The notes beneath the pieces are model-generated. The model saw only the letters and a list, made by a program, of their open reading frames with translations. It was not told where the DNA came from and searched no databases. From Sphingobacterium griseoflavum (GTDB lineage Bacteria > Bacteroidota > Bacteroidia > Sphingobacteriales > Sphingobacteriaceae), in contig NZ_BNAF01000010.1 of NCBI RefSeq assembly GCF_014653155.1, forward strand, positions 62,001 to 126,000: a stretch of DNA of 64,000 nucleotides, given 5' to 3'. Made by a program: the position numbers and the translations under genes. Positions 28,528-38,254 of the stretch are shown here, piece after piece. Within the stretch, counting starts at the first letter, position 1. Each line of letters begins with the position of its first letter.

Positions 28528-28567
28528 AATTAATGATTAGTTCTTATCAAAAGTAGGTCATATGTAA

Positions 28568-30880
28568 CTAAAATTCGGTTTCCACGGCTTCCAAACTTGC
28601 TTCGCCTTCCCCTTCGAACATGGGCTCCAGCCCGTCCTCCACATCCGTACTATCCGACGGCGTCGGAATAACAATACGTGGACTTGGACAATTATATTTT
28701 TTTGTAATATCTACTTTTGCCGCCGGATATTCGCCAAACGTCACACCGAGCTCGGGGTGTTTGTATAACTCCTCCATGAATAGCGCGTAAATCGGTAAAG
28801 CTGTTTTTGACCCTTCGCCTGTTTGTGAATTCTTGAAGTGCACACTTTGCTCATCACAGCCTACCCAAACCCCCGCTACCAAATCTTTGGTAAGCCCCAT
28901 ATACCAACCGTCTACATAGTCCGACGAGGTGCCAGTCTTCCCACCGATCTGATTATTTTTTTGAAATAAATCCCATTCCCACAAGGCTTGCGACGTACCT
29001 CCAGGCTCTTCGATTGTCCCACGCAGCATATAAGTCATTAACCAAGCATCTTGGGCATCTACCACCTGCTTTTGCTTAGTCTCGAACGAGGCCAACAATT
29101 TCCCATCGATATCATATATCTTGGATACCAATATTGGATCTACACGCCTACCTTCGTTCATGAATGTCGCGTAAGCATTCACCATTTCATATACAGACAC
29201 ATCGTTAGATCCCAACCCGACAGATGGCACGGATTCCAAAGGGCTTTTAATGCCACATCGATAGGCCGTTTCTACAATTTTATCCCAACCAACATCGCGC
29301 GTGATTTGCGCCGTAATGGTGTTGAGCGACCGAGCCATTGCCCAACGGAGCGACATATTGCGGTAAGAAAAACTCCAATCGGCATTCTTTGGTTCCCAAA
29401 CTTCCTTTTCCCCTTTTTTGTTGACGAAATCCAAGCGAACCGGCTTATCTTCATACGTATCACAAGGAGCCATTCCACTTTCCAATGCTGTTAAATAAAC
29501 AAATGGCTTAAACGTCGAGCCGGCTTGTCTTTTTGCTTGGTTTACATGATCAAACTTGTAGTAGCGGTGGTCAATCCCGCCGACCCAAACTTTGATCTCG
29601 CCATTGTAAGGATCCATTGCCATGAGACCTGTATTGAGCATGGTAATGTAATGTTTTAGCGAATCCATCGTAGACATATTTACCTCGTCCTCACCGTCCC
29701 AGGTGAAGATGCGCATCTTCTTAGGTTCGCGAAGTTTTTCGAACACAACTTCCTCATTTTTATATTTCTCCATCAGCGATGCGTATATAGGTAGCTTGCG
29801 CGCCCTGTCTTCCAGAAAATTGGGCAAAACATTACCACTTTTATCCCGCCAAGGGAGTTCATTGCGCCACGTGTTGTCCAGCCGCCGCTGCAATTCCTTC
29901 ATTTGCGAAGCCACCACATTTTCAGCTATCTTTTGCATTCTTGAATCGATGGTCGTATAAATCTTCAGACCAGCGGTATGTATGTCGATATCGTTTTCCT
30001 CGCTCCATTTTTCGAGCCACTTTTCTACGGCAGATCGTAAGTAGGAATCGTTGTTGCTACGAGCCTCCTGACTGTTTAGATTCAGATTTAACGGTTCTTT
30101 GGAAAATGCCTCAAACTGACCCTTGCTGATGTATCCCTCCTTCTGCATCTGACCTAAGACGACATTTCGTCGCGCACGGGATGTTTTTGGATTTCGTATG
30201 GGATTGTATAAGGTTGTGCCCTTCAGCATACCAATAAGCACGGCAGCCTCCGCTGCCTTCAAATCCTTCGGATGTTTGTTGAAATACCGCACCGACGCTG
30301 ATTTGATGCCATAAGCGTTATTGCTGAAGGATACCGTATTCAGGTACATCGTGACGATTTCCTTTTTGGCATACTTGCCTTCCAATTTATAAGCCGTCAT
30401 CCACTCTTTGAACTTCGTTACGCCCATGCGAACGAACGGTATCCTGCCGAGGAGACCTTGAGACTGATTGTAACGCGTTCTATAAAGGTTTTTTGCCAAC
30501 TGCTGTGTAATGGTGCTGGCTCCCCTGGGATCGCCTTTTAACGTGGAAAAAGCGCTGGAGAAAAGACCGATAAAATCTATTCCGCGATGCTTATAAAAAC
30601 GAACATCTTCCGTCGCGATGAGCGCTTGAAGAATATTTTCAGAAATACTATCGTAGCTGACTGGGTCACGATCTTCTTGAAAATACCGGCCGATCAAAAC
30701 AGAATCTGCGGTGTACAGCTCCGAAGAAACGTTTAAGGTAGGCATAAAGATATCGCGCTGGGTAGGTGAATAACCGAAGAGCCACAAGAAGTTAAGCTGC
30801 ACAGCACATACAAGAATGATCAAGCTATAAATGAGTATCAAGAAATAGCGCAGAAATTTGTTTTTAACCCTTCTAAACAT
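28568..30880 (-). CDS. penicillin-binding protein 1A (bifunctional class A)
   Basis: A 770-residue inner-membrane enzyme that polymerises and cross-links peptidoglycan. I use the ATG at 30880 (MFRRVKNKFLRYFLILIYSLII, one transmembrane anchor); an ATG at 30919 and a TTG at 30925 are possible but fit less well. The glycosyltransferase GT51 domain (about 60-240) has ALIATEDVRFYKHRGIDF and RGASTITQQLAKNL. The transpeptidase has S-x-x-K in RQAGSTFKPFVYL (about 457-460), SLN in ARSLNTITAQ, and KTGT in GGKTGTSSDYVDGWY. The C-terminal tail is acidic. Length and order match PBP1A of Bacteroidota. Confidence 0.95.
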   Translation of the reverse strand: MFRRVKNKFLRYFLILIYSLIILVCAVQLNFLWLFGYSPTQRDIFMPTLNVSSELYTADSVLIGRYFQEDRDPVSYDSISENILQALIATEDVRFYKHRGIDFIGLFSSAFSTLKGDPRGASTITQQLAKNLYRTRYNQSQGLLGRIPFVRMGVTKFKEWMTAYKLEGKYAKKEIVTMYLNTVSFSNNAYGIKSASVRYFNKHPKDLKAAEAAVLIGMLKGTTLYNPIRNPKTSRARRNVVLGQMQKEGYISKGQFEAFSKEPLNLNLNSQEARSNNDSYLRSAVEKWLEKWSEENDIDIHTAGLKIYTTIDSRMQKIAENVVASQMKELQRRLDNTWRNELPWRDKSGNVLPNFLEDRARKLPIYASLMEKYKNEEVVFEKLREPKKMRIFTWDGEDEVNMSTMDSLKHYITMLNTGLMAMDPYNGEIKVWVGGIDHRYYKFDHVNQAKRQAGSTFKPFVYLTALESGMAPCDTYEDKPVRLDFVNKKGEKEVWEPKNADWSFSYRNMSLRWAMARSLNTITAQITRDVGWDKIVETAYRCGIKSPLESVPSVGLGSNDVSVYEMVNAYATFMNEGRRVDPILVSKIYDIDGKLLASFETKQKQVVDAQDAWLMTYMLRGTIEEPGGTSQALWEWDLFQKNNQIGGKTGTSSDYVDGWYMGLTKDLVAGVWVGCDEQSVHFKNSQTGEGSKTALPIYALFMEELYKHPELGVTFGEYPAAKVDITKKYNCPSPRIVIPTPSDSTDVEDGLEPMFEGEGEASLEAVETEF

Positions 30881-31102
30881 AACGGTAAAGATGAAAATTG
30901 TTTTTCGAAAAAAAGGCATGCACAAAAAAAAAACGAGAAGCCTTATTTGAAATTAACTAATTTTAACATTCCGTGGCATGCGGTGCTGATGCAGGATTTT
31001 CGACGCGTACACAAAAATTATACCCAAAAACACAGCCTTCCGCTTTTGTATTCCTTAATACAAATATTTTACGTATTTTTACGTTCGAAAATTTGAGCAG
31101 CA

Positions 31103-32566
31103 ATGTTAAAACAAACACTACAGCAAAAGTTATTACAAAAGCTTTCGCCTCAACAAATACAGTTTATCAAATTACTACAGGTTCCAACAGTATCGCTGGA
31201 CGCAAGAATTAAAGAAGAACTGGAAGAAAATCCAGCTTTGGAAGACGGTAGTTTGACTAATATGACTGATCCTGTGGAGGAATATCCAGATCGGGATCCC
31301 GATGAAAGTTACGAGGGCGAAAGTACGGAATATGAAGAAGAATTTAGTGTAGATGAATATATACAAGAGGATGATTATCAAGATTATTCGGGAAGCTACG
31401 GCGGAGACGACGATGATGATCGCAAAGAAATACCAATAGCCATTCAAGATTCATTTTTTGAGACTTTACAGAATCAGCTGGATTTATTGGCATTATCCAA
31501 TCAGGATTATCTTGTCGGTCAACAGATCATTGGCAGCTTGGATGATGATGGTTACCTACGACGGCCGACCCTGTCGCTAATCGACGACCTCGCCTTTTCG
31601 CAAAACGTAAACGTGTCGGAAGCAGAAGTTGAATCAATCCTAAGGATTATACAGGATTTTGAACCGGCAGGCATCGGTGCACGCGATTTGCAGGAATGCC
31701 TACTGATACAGCTGCGCAAGAAAGACGCTAGCAATCCAATTATCGCGCAAGCCATCAAAGTTGTTCAAAATTTCTTGGAAGAATTCACAAAAAAACATTA
31801 CGATAAAATCGAGAAGCAGCTTGGCGTGAGCTCTAGCGAACTCAAAGATATCATCAATGAAATTTTAAAGCTAAACCCAAAACCAGGCGACTCCGGGTCG
31901 GCAGCTGGAAAGCAATTGCACATTATCCCGGACTTCCATATTACCAATAATGATGGGGTACTACACCTCACCCTTAATGGAAGAAATGCGCCAGAATTGC
32001 GCGTCTCCCGATCTTACCAAGAGATGTTTGAACATTACGAAAAAGCCGAGAAAAATGATAAAAAAATGAAAGAGGCTGTTCAATTTGTCAAACAAAAACT
32101 GGACTCGGCAAAATGGTTTATCGATGCGATAAAACAACGGCAACAGACCTTATTGAAGACCATGAATGCTATCATGGAGTACCAATATGAATATTTTTTG
32201 ACAGGTGATGAGCGATTACTCAAGCCCATGATATTGAAAGACATCGCCGATCGCATCGAAATGGATATATCCACGGTATCTCGTGTTGCGAATTCTAAAT
32301 ACGTACAAACCGAGTTTGGCACATTCTTATTGAAATCGTTCTTCTCTGAAGCCATACAGACAGATTCTGGCGAAGAGGTCTCAAATAAGGAAGTAAAAAA
32401 GATCTTAGAAGAATGTATTGCCAATGAAGACAAGCGAAAGCCTTTGGCCGATGAAAAATTGACAGACATATTGAAGGATAAAGGTTATACAATCGCTAGA
32501 AGAACGGTGGCCAAATATCGGGAAGCGATGAACATCCCGGTAGCAAGATTAAGAAAGGAGCTTTAA
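31103..32566 (+). CDS. rpoN: RNA polymerase sigma-54 factor
   Basis: A 487-residue sigma-54. The N-terminal Gln/Leu-rich activator-interacting region (MLKQTLQQKLLQKLSPQQIQFIKLLQVPTVSLDARIKEELEENPAL, 1-46) is followed by a very acidic region (60-110; DDDDDRKE), the core-binding domain, and a C-terminal domain with the helix-turn-helix LKDIADRIEMDISTVSRVANSKYVQT and the RpoN box ARRTVAKYREAMNIP near the end. It directs -24/-12 promoters with AAA+ activators, none of which is encoded here. It is divergent from the PBP1A gene. Its stop codon lies inside its terminator hairpin. Confidence 0.97.
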   Translation: MLKQTLQQKLLQKLSPQQIQFIKLLQVPTVSLDARIKEELEENPALEDGSLTNMTDPVEEYPDRDPDESYEGESTEYEEEFSVDEYIQEDDYQDYSGSYGGDDDDDRKEIPIAIQDSFFETLQNQLDLLALSNQDYLVGQQIIGSLDDDGYLRRPTLSLIDDLAFSQNVNVSEAEVESILRIIQDFEPAGIGARDLQECLLIQLRKKDASNPIIAQAIKVVQNFLEEFTKKHYDKIEKQLGVSSSELKDIINEILKLNPKPGDSGSAAGKQLHIIPDFHITNNDGVLHLTLNGRNAPELRVSRSYQEMFEHYEKAEKNDKKMKEAVQFVKQKLDSAKWFIDAIKQRQQTLLKTMNAIMEYQYEYFLTGDERLLKPMILKDIADRIEMDISTVSRVANSKYVQTEFGTFLLKSFFSEAIQTDSGEEVSNKEVKKILEECIANEDKRKPLADEKLTDILKDKGYTIARRTVAKYREAMNIPVARLRKEL

Positions 32567-32579
32567 GCTCCTTTTTTTT
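32554..32579 (+). terminator. terminator embedding the rpoN stop codon
   Basis: AAAGGAGCTT pairs with AAGCTCCTTT, followed by a T tract. The rpoN stop TAA (32564-32566) is at the apex, so the last six codons form the left arm. It also separates rpoN from the convergent dinB. Confidence 0.8.
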
Positions 32580-32584
32580 AACCA

Positions 32585-33667
32585 TCAAAACAACCGCAGT
32601 TGTGGGTCAACCAACTTCTGCAGATCGGCATCGTAAAAGTTGGATAAGCTTACCCCTAGCAGACGTACACGCTTTTCTGCCGTATCTACCTTCGAAAACA
32701 GCTCCAGGGCAAACGCCAATATATCCTCCCCAGTGCTTAAGTAATAGGTTGAAGTTTTACTACGCGTAATTTGCGTAAAGTCTGAAAACTTAATTTTTAT
32801 GGTAACGGTTCTTCCCTCCTTGGATTTGCCTGCAAGCCGTTTCTCCAATTTCTCACAAAGCACTTTAAATTCGCTCTGCATGTCCGATCTTTCCAAAATG
32901 TCCGTTGTGAAAGTATCTTCTATACCAACGGATTTGGATATCCGGTTGGGCTTTACCGGCCGGTTGTCTTCTCCGCGAACCATATGGAAAAAGAACTTTC
33001 CAGACTTACCGAACTTCCGCATCAACTCGTACTCGCTAAGTTTCTTCAGATCAATACCTGTATGAATACCGTAACCTTTCATTTTTTGCGCTGTTACCTT
33101 GCCCACACCGAAAAATTTTTCGATCGGCAACTGCTCCAAAAATGCGATGATCTTGGAAGGACCGATAAAAGTTAAGCCATCAGGCTTATTGTAATCCGAC
33201 GCGATTTTCGCAATAAACTTATTTGTCGATACTCCCGCGGACGCTGTTAGTCCCAACTCGTCATGAATGGCCAACTTAATGGCTTTAGCGATTTCTATGG
33301 CAGAACCGATCCCTTGTTTGTCCTGCGTTACATCCAAATACGCCTCATCCAATGAAAGAGGTTCGATCAGATCCGTATACCGGTAAAAAATAGCACGAAT
33401 TTTTGTGGAAATGTCTTTATAAACGTCGAACCTAGGCTTTGTAAAAATTAAATCTGGACACAATTGCAACGCGACACGCGATGACATGGCTGATCGTACG
33501 CCATATTTTCGCGCCTCATAACTGGCTGTAGCCACTACCCCCCTGCCGTCCGGCGATCCACCGACAGCCAAAGCCTTTCCGCGCAAAGCTGGAAAATCGC
33601 GTTGCTCCACTGACGCGTAGAACGCGTCCATGTCGACATGAATAATTTTTCTTCTAATCTCGTCCAT
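32585..33667 (-). CDS. dinB: DNA polymerase IV (Y family)
   Basis: A 360-residue translesion polymerase. I take the ATG at 33667 (MDEIRRKIIHVDMDAFYASVEQRD); the open frame upstream starts only with TTG. Catalytic acidic residues are in HVDMDAFYASVEQ (about 10-22) and LSLDEAYLDVT (the SxDE motif, near 104). The thumb has the helix-hairpin-helix FFGVGKVTAQKMKGYGIHTG. The little finger ends in DLQKLVDPQLRLF, whose terminal QLRLF is a good beta-clamp-binding motif. It is convergent with rpoN. I see no copy of the 24.9-kb operator upstream, so the S24 repressor probably does not control it. Confidence 0.96.
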   Translation of the reverse strand: MDEIRRKIIHVDMDAFYASVEQRDFPALRGKALAVGGSPDGRGVVATASYEARKYGVRSAMSSRVALQLCPDLIFTKPRFDVYKDISTKIRAIFYRYTDLIEPLSLDEAYLDVTQDKQGIGSAIEIAKAIKLAIHDELGLTASAGVSTNKFIAKIASDYNKPDGLTFIGPSKIIAFLEQLPIEKFFGVGKVTAQKMKGYGIHTGIDLKKLSEYELMRKFGKSGKFFFHMVRGEDNRPVKPNRISKSVGIEDTFTTDILERSDMQSEFKVLCEKLEKRLAGKSKEGRTVTIKIKFSDFTQITRSKTSTYYLSTGEDILAFALELFSKVDTAEKRVRLLGVSLSNFYDADLQKLVDPQLRLF

Positions 33668-33910
33668 CTCAAAGAGTTCACGGCTTGGGTTGTATTTGAC
33701 AGTGATCAACCCAAGGGGCAAAAGGTTCGCGGCCAAAGTGCGGCAGGAATCAACAAAGAATCACCAACCAACCGACATCCAGTTAGTGATTATTGATTAC
33801 AGGCTTTTTTTCACAGGTCTAAAATTAAAAAAAATATAGGCTAATTTTCGTTACAAACCGCAAAAAGGACAACAATTTTTTGGCGAAGCATCTTTTGATC
33901 CGATTAATAT

Positions 33911-33918
33911 TATATTTG
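33911..33918 (+). promoter_or_regulatory. -7 promoter element of the porin gene
   Basis: TATATTTG matches TAnnTTTG and lies 57 bases before the ATG at 33976. The closest TTG (33895-33897) is only 13 bases upstream, so the -33 element is weak. Confidence 0.4.
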
Positions 33919-33975
33919 CAGCAAAACATACGTTATATACAGAACGACTATCAATATTTACGCTATTTACCGGAT

Positions 33976-35199
33976 ATGAGAAGCAGACTGCCATATTTGT
34001 TAGCAGGTTTCGGATTGCTGATCCTGAACCATGCTGCGCACGCGCAAGAACGGGATGACCGTGCCACAATATTGAATTTTAAGGGCATTCAATACATGAG
34101 CAAAGATTCGCTTTTCTACACCAATTTTCGATTTAGGATGCAAAATAGGGCTGGTTTCAGCAATAAATTGGACAGAGTGGATAATGGCACATTTGATGCG
34201 CGTATCAGACGCCTGCGCATGCGCATTGATGGTTATATCTATACGCGCAGGGTTTCCTATTCCATACAGCTCGCCTTCACACGATCAGATCAGGATTTTG
34301 ACGATACAGGGGTAGCTAACATTGTACGGGACGCGGTAGTCTTTTACAATTTTTCCGATGATTTCTACATCTCTTTCGGACAAAACAAACTACCGGGAAA
34401 TAGACAACGGGTGAATTCATCCGGCCAGCTACAGTTTGCCGATCGATCTTTGGTAAACAGTTACTTTACGCTTGACCGCGACTTTGGATTGTCCTTAAAC
34501 CTTAGCAAAAAACTAGGCACGATGCCCATCCATGCAAAAGCTGCAATTTCTACCGGTGAAGGACGCGCCGCAAGCGGAACTGACGAGGGTTTGGCCTATA
34601 CTGGACGTGTTGAGTTTTTGCCGTTTGGGGATTTCACGAATGATGGAGACTATTCAGAAGGTGACATCGAGCGCGAAAAAAAGCCCAAATTATCCATCGG
34701 GGGCGGCTATAGTTATAACGATCGCACCATTCGCGAAGGGGGGCAATTGGGACGATATGTACAAAATCCTTTTACCTTAAAAACAGCTTTTGCCGATGCG
34801 ATCTTTAAGTATCAGGGATTCGCCTATCAAGCAGAATACATGCGAAGAGATGTCGACAACCCCTTTAACATCATCGACGATCGCCTCAATCAGATCGATG
34901 GCCCTGAACAACAAGAAACATACGCCAACAAAGGTTGGGGCATCAATCAACAGACGTCCTATCTTCTGAATAAAGGTTACGAAGTTGCAGCACGGTATAC
35001 CTACGTCCACCCGCACCAGCAAATCCGCGATTTTGAAGACCAAACCGAGGTTATTGAATTAGGACTCACCAAGTATGTAAAAGCACACCGATTAAAAGTA
35101 CAAGTAAACGGAAACTATACCTTTATGAACGGTATACTGAGCAATAGAACCGGTGATAATTTATGGGGAGGAATGCTGCAGGTGGAACTAGGCATTTAA
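33976..35199 (+). CDS. phosphate-selective porin O/P family protein
   Basis: A 407-residue outer-membrane porin. The ATG at 33976 gives the signal peptide MRSRLPYLLAGFGLLILNHAAHAQ; the longer frame begins with TTG. OprP/OprO-type features are the N-terminal strand LFYTNFRFRMQNRAGFSN, FDARIRRLRMRIDGYIYTRRVSYSIQLAF, the loop DAVVFYNFSDDFYISFGQNKLPGNRQR and SLVNSYFTLDRDFGLSL, then alternating strands to LWGGMLQVELGI. Members form trimers passing phosphate or other anions, but many Bacteroidota homologues are uncharacterised. It has its own promoter-like element; lpxB follows after 155 bases. Confidence 0.85.
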   Translation: MRSRLPYLLAGFGLLILNHAAHAQERDDRATILNFKGIQYMSKDSLFYTNFRFRMQNRAGFSNKLDRVDNGTFDARIRRLRMRIDGYIYTRRVSYSIQLAFTRSDQDFDDTGVANIVRDAVVFYNFSDDFYISFGQNKLPGNRQRVNSSGQLQFADRSLVNSYFTLDRDFGLSLNLSKKLGTMPIHAKAAISTGEGRAASGTDEGLAYTGRVEFLPFGDFTNDGDYSEGDIEREKKPKLSIGGGYSYNDRTIREGGQLGRYVQNPFTLKTAFADAIFKYQGFAYQAEYMRRDVDNPFNIIDDRLNQIDGPEQQETYANKGWGINQQTSYLLNKGYEVAARYTYVHPHQQIRDFEDQTEVIELGLTKYVKAHRLKVQVNGNYTFMNGILSNRTGDNLWGGMLQVELGI

Positions 35200-35354
35200 C
35201 GAAAAAAGCAAGAAGCTGCTTAGATAGCAAAAAGAAGGATTTTTATGGATTTTCCGCTTGTTGCTGTTGGTTTATCTGGATGATTTTATGGAGTTTCGGC
35301 TTTTTTACATCATTTAATGATAATAGCTTATCTTTAACATCTTGAATTTACTGT

Positions 35355-36467
35355 ATGAATTACTACCTTATTGCAGGCGAAACTTCGGGTGACTTACACG
35401 GGTCCAATCTTATTAAAGCGTTAAAAACGGAAGACTCCGCTGCAACTTTTCGTATTGTCGGTGGCAACAGCATGCAAGAAGCTTCTGGCGAAGTTCCGCT
35501 GATACATTGCGCAGACATGTCTTTTATGGGTTTTGTCGAGGTGATAAAAAACCTGGGTACCATCAGAAAGAATTTAAGCATAGTAAAAAACGATCTGAAA
35601 CAACACCGCCCGGACACCCTCATACTCATTGATTTCCCAGGTTTTAACCTGAAGATAGCGGCGTTTGCCAAGAAACTTGGTATCACCGTATGCTACTATA
35701 TTTCACCGAAGATATGGGCGTGGAATCAAGGACGCGTACATCAGATAAAAAAGGTTGTAGACCACATGTTCTGCATCTTGCCCTTTGAGGTCGACTTTTA
35801 TAAAAAATTTCATTACCAGGTAGATTACATCGGCAACCCACTACTTGACGCCATCGAATCATACCCATTCAACCCTAATTTCTTGGCTGAAAACGGCTTG
35901 AACAACCGACCGGTCATTGCGCTGTTGCCCGGAAGCCGGAAAATGGAAATCGATATGTTGATGCCAGAAATGGTGGACCTTTTTTACCTTTTTCCAGCCC
36001 ACCAGTTTGTTGTGGCAGGTGCTCCGACTTTCGACGAGGCTTATTACAAACGCTACATCGGCGATTTGCCGATATCGGTCGTGTTTGACCAAACGTATGA
36101 TCTTCTTAAACATGCTGATGCCGCCGTGGTTACCAGTGGTACCGCAACATTGGAGACTGGCATATTAGGTATACCGCAGGTGGTCGTATACCGAGCCAAT
36201 AAACTGACGGTATGGATAGCGCGCCTCGTCATCAAGGTCCGCTTCATATCCTTGGTAAACTTAATTAATAATTTTTTGTCTGTACGCGAACTTATTCAAG
36301 ACGAATGTCATACCCGCAATATTGCTGACGAACTTAATGAGCTCATCAACAACAAGTCGCACCGGGAGAGTGTTTTGGAAAATTATGCCCTATTGAATGA
36401 AAAACTGGGCACTGCGGGAGCTTCCGAGAAAGCTGCAAAATTGATCGTGCAATATATACGTGCCTAG
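35355..36467 (+). CDS. lpxB: lipid-A-disaccharide synthase
   Basis: A 370-residue peripheral membrane glycosyltransferase (GT19) condensing UDP-2,3-diacylglucosamine with lipid X in lipid A synthesis. Motifs are YYLIAGETSGDLHGSNLIKAL (2-22), FMGFVEVIKNLGTI, LILIDFPGFNLKIAAFAKKLGI, YYISPKIWAWNQGR and LLPGSRKMEIDMLMPEM, then TSGTATLETGILGIPQVVVYRA for the UDP-sugar site. The length is normal. surE, a frequent upstream partner in this phylum, is not present here. The start ATG at 35355 is followed directly by the family's first strand. Confidence 0.96.
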   Translation: MNYYLIAGETSGDLHGSNLIKALKTEDSAATFRIVGGNSMQEASGEVPLIHCADMSFMGFVEVIKNLGTIRKNLSIVKNDLKQHRPDTLILIDFPGFNLKIAAFAKKLGITVCYYISPKIWAWNQGRVHQIKKVVDHMFCILPFEVDFYKKFHYQVDYIGNPLLDAIESYPFNPNFLAENGLNNRPVIALLPGSRKMEIDMLMPEMVDLFYLFPAHQFVVAGAPTFDEAYYKRYIGDLPISVVFDQTYDLLKHADAAVVTSGTATLETGILGIPQVVVYRANKLTVWIARLVIKVRFISLVNLINNFLSVRELIQDECHTRNIADELNELINNKSHRESVLENYALLNEKLGTAGASEKAAKLIVQYIRA

Positions 36468-36527
36468 CAAATTAAACTTTACGTCTCTAGGCTACTCTAA
36501 AGAAAAGGGTCAAAAAAGTAAAAAGCC

Positions 36528-37166
36528 ATGAAGCTACAAAAAATATTACCATTCTTGCTGGTCTTGTTGACGTTTTCAGCGTTCGGCCAAGTTGAAGAGC
36601 AGCATATCTCTAAGCTCGTCTTGAAGAAAAAAGAGAAAAAAACATTTAACAACAGAGATTCCTCAGCGATAATCTACATCGATACGTTGGTGATGAAGGA
36701 TCGTTCTTCGCTTCAGTTTTACGGAAAAAAGGATGTCAAGCTGATCGTCAAATATGCCGAAATTGGCAAAAGAGTTTTTATGAGTGGCATCGGCGCCGAA
36801 AACAATGCCTCCAACTTCGATATCGCTATTAATTTACAGAAATTGGGTTCGCTGTACGTGGTTGCCAGTGGTCGTGATGCAAATAATGGCACACGAACTT
36901 TCGACAATGGTGATGGTGGCGAGGTAAATTTTCGCTACAGCGTAGAGGGACTTACTCCACAATCGGAAGATAAAAAAGCAGCCAATTATCTACACATTGA
37001 TGTATCTGCCGGAGGTCGTCGCATAAATCCAAATACCGATTTAAATCAAATCTATTCGCAAATCGCTATTTCGGCGCCGGGCCTGCGGGGCGTGCCTCAG
37101 GGTCAGATTTACTCGGGTTCTCCTGGGCGAGAAGGAAAATATCAAATTGTGAAGGATGATCAATAG
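36528..37166 (+). CDS. secreted protein of unknown function
   Basis: I do not recognise this 212-residue protein. It has a clear signal peptide (MKLQKILPFLLVLLTFSAFGQ). The mature part has beta-strand patterns: a lysine-rich segment KLVLKKKEKKTF, SSAIIYIDTLVMKDRSSLQFYGKKDVKLIVKYAEIGKRVFMSG, then a Gly/Asn-rich stretch with VVASGRDANNGTRTFDNGDGGEVNFRYS and SAGGRRINPNTDLNQIYSQIAISAPGLRGVPQGQ. The C-terminal part reads like a short repeat-rich shell near PQGQIYSGSPGREG. It lies between lpxB and a YCF48-like gene on the same strand with gaps of 60 and 49 bases, so the three may be co-transcribed. Confidence 0.75.
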   Translation: MKLQKILPFLLVLLTFSAFGQVEEQHISKLVLKKKEKKTFNNRDSSAIIYIDTLVMKDRSSLQFYGKKDVKLIVKYAEIGKRVFMSGIGAENNASNFDIAINLQKLGSLYVVASGRDANNGTRTFDNGDGGEVNFRYSVEGLTPQSEDKKAANYLHIDVSAGGRRINPNTDLNQIYSQIAISAPGLRGVPQGQIYSGSPGREGKYQIVKDDQ

Positions 37167-37215
37167 ATGATCAATAGAAATGTAAAAAACTTTACCGAAA
37201 ATCACGGCCATACCT

Positions 37216-38244
37216 ATGAAACATAGTTTTATTTACAAAAGCATCTCCATATTCCTGTTCGGATTCTTCCTCACCCTATCCATCGCGCAGGCACAACACA
37301 TCTTGCCGCTGATGCAAAAAGAAGGAGTTAGCTTCAGAGGTATCGCTACCGCTCCCGACCAGAGCGTTTGGGTAAGTGGTTCCAACGGGACGGTTGGAAG
37401 ATCCGTGGATGCCGGAGCAAGCTGGTTATGGGTGAATCCAAAGGAATATGAGGGTTTCGATTTTCGGGATATACAGGCATTCTCCAAGAAAGAAGCTATC
37501 ATTCTTGCGGCTGGTAGCCCGGCCGTTATACTGCGTACCACCGATGGTGGTAAAAGTTGGAGCAAGGTCTTTCAGGATGACCGACCAACGATATTTTTTG
37601 ACGGCATGGATTTCCAAGGTAAAGAAGGGTTTGCTGTGGGCGATCCCATCGATGGAACCTTTCAATTGTTGCAATCAAAAGACCGCGGGAAGACTTGGAA
37701 GGACGTATCAAATTTTATGTTCTTGATAGCAGACTCTGGCGAGGCCGCATTTGCCGCGAGCGGCACATCCATCAAGTATTTAAACAACAATGTATGGATA
37801 GGCACGGGTGGCACGACGGCAAATATTTTCAAGCGTAATGAAAAAGCCCTAACCATGGATAAGTTAGTGTGCCCCATGTTGCAGGGCGAACCCAGTCAAG
37901 GAATCTTCTCCATCGATTTTTGGGATGATAAACGCGGTATTGCTGTCGGAGGTGACTATATGCGTGATAGCACCACTTTACGAACCATCATGTTGACCAC
38001 AGATGGTGGACAAACCTGGAACCCGCCCTTCTCTCCACCCAACGGTTTTAAATCTGCCGTTCGATACATCACCCAAAACATCATCTTGACAACAGGAACA
38101 TCCGGAACAGATATTTCTGAAGATGGAGGCCTGCACTGGCGCAATGTTTCAAAAGAAAGCTTCAATAGTATAGGGATCACAAAAAATAAAAAGATAATTT
38201 ATTTGGTAGGAAGCGGTGGGAACATTGCAAAAGTAGACCGGTAG
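37216..38244 (+). CDS. YCF48/BNR-repeat beta-propeller protein, secreted
   Basis: A 342-residue exported propeller (signal peptide to about 26, LSIAQAQ). Repeated Asp-box-like blades are visible: GSNGTVGRSVDAGASW, ILRTTDGGKSWSKVF, QLLQSKDRGKTWKDV, IMLTTDGGQTWNPPF and DISEDGGLHWRNV. These match the YCF48/Hcf136-like family, often misnamed oxidoreductases. In plants and cyanobacteria YCF48 helps assemble photosystem II; here the role is unknown and probably extracytoplasmic binding. A perfect palindromic terminator follows the stop. Confidence 0.82.
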   Translation: MKHSFIYKSISIFLFGFFLTLSIAQAQHILPLMQKEGVSFRGIATAPDQSVWVSGSNGTVGRSVDAGASWLWVNPKEYEGFDFRDIQAFSKKEAIILAAGSPAVILRTTDGGKSWSKVFQDDRPTIFFDGMDFQGKEGFAVGDPIDGTFQLLQSKDRGKTWKDVSNFMFLIADSGEAAFAASGTSIKYLNNNVWIGTGGTTANIFKRNEKALTMDKLVCPMLQGEPSQGIFSIDFWDDKRGIAVGGDYMRDSTTLRTIMLTTDGGQTWNPPFSPPNGFKSAVRYITQNIILTTGTSGTDISEDGGLHWRNVSKESFNSIGITKNKKIIYLVGSGGNIAKVDR

Positions 38245-38254
38245 CTTGTACCGT

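Noticed and set aside
30881..30925. Longer N-terminus for penicillin-binding protein 1A
   Set aside because: The extra 13-15 residues add a second hydrophobic patch before the anchor; the ATG at 30880 gives the standard cytoplasmic start.
33668..33800. Copy of the S24 operator upstream of dinB
   Set aside because: No match to the ACTAAT/ATTAGT palindrome was found in this interval.
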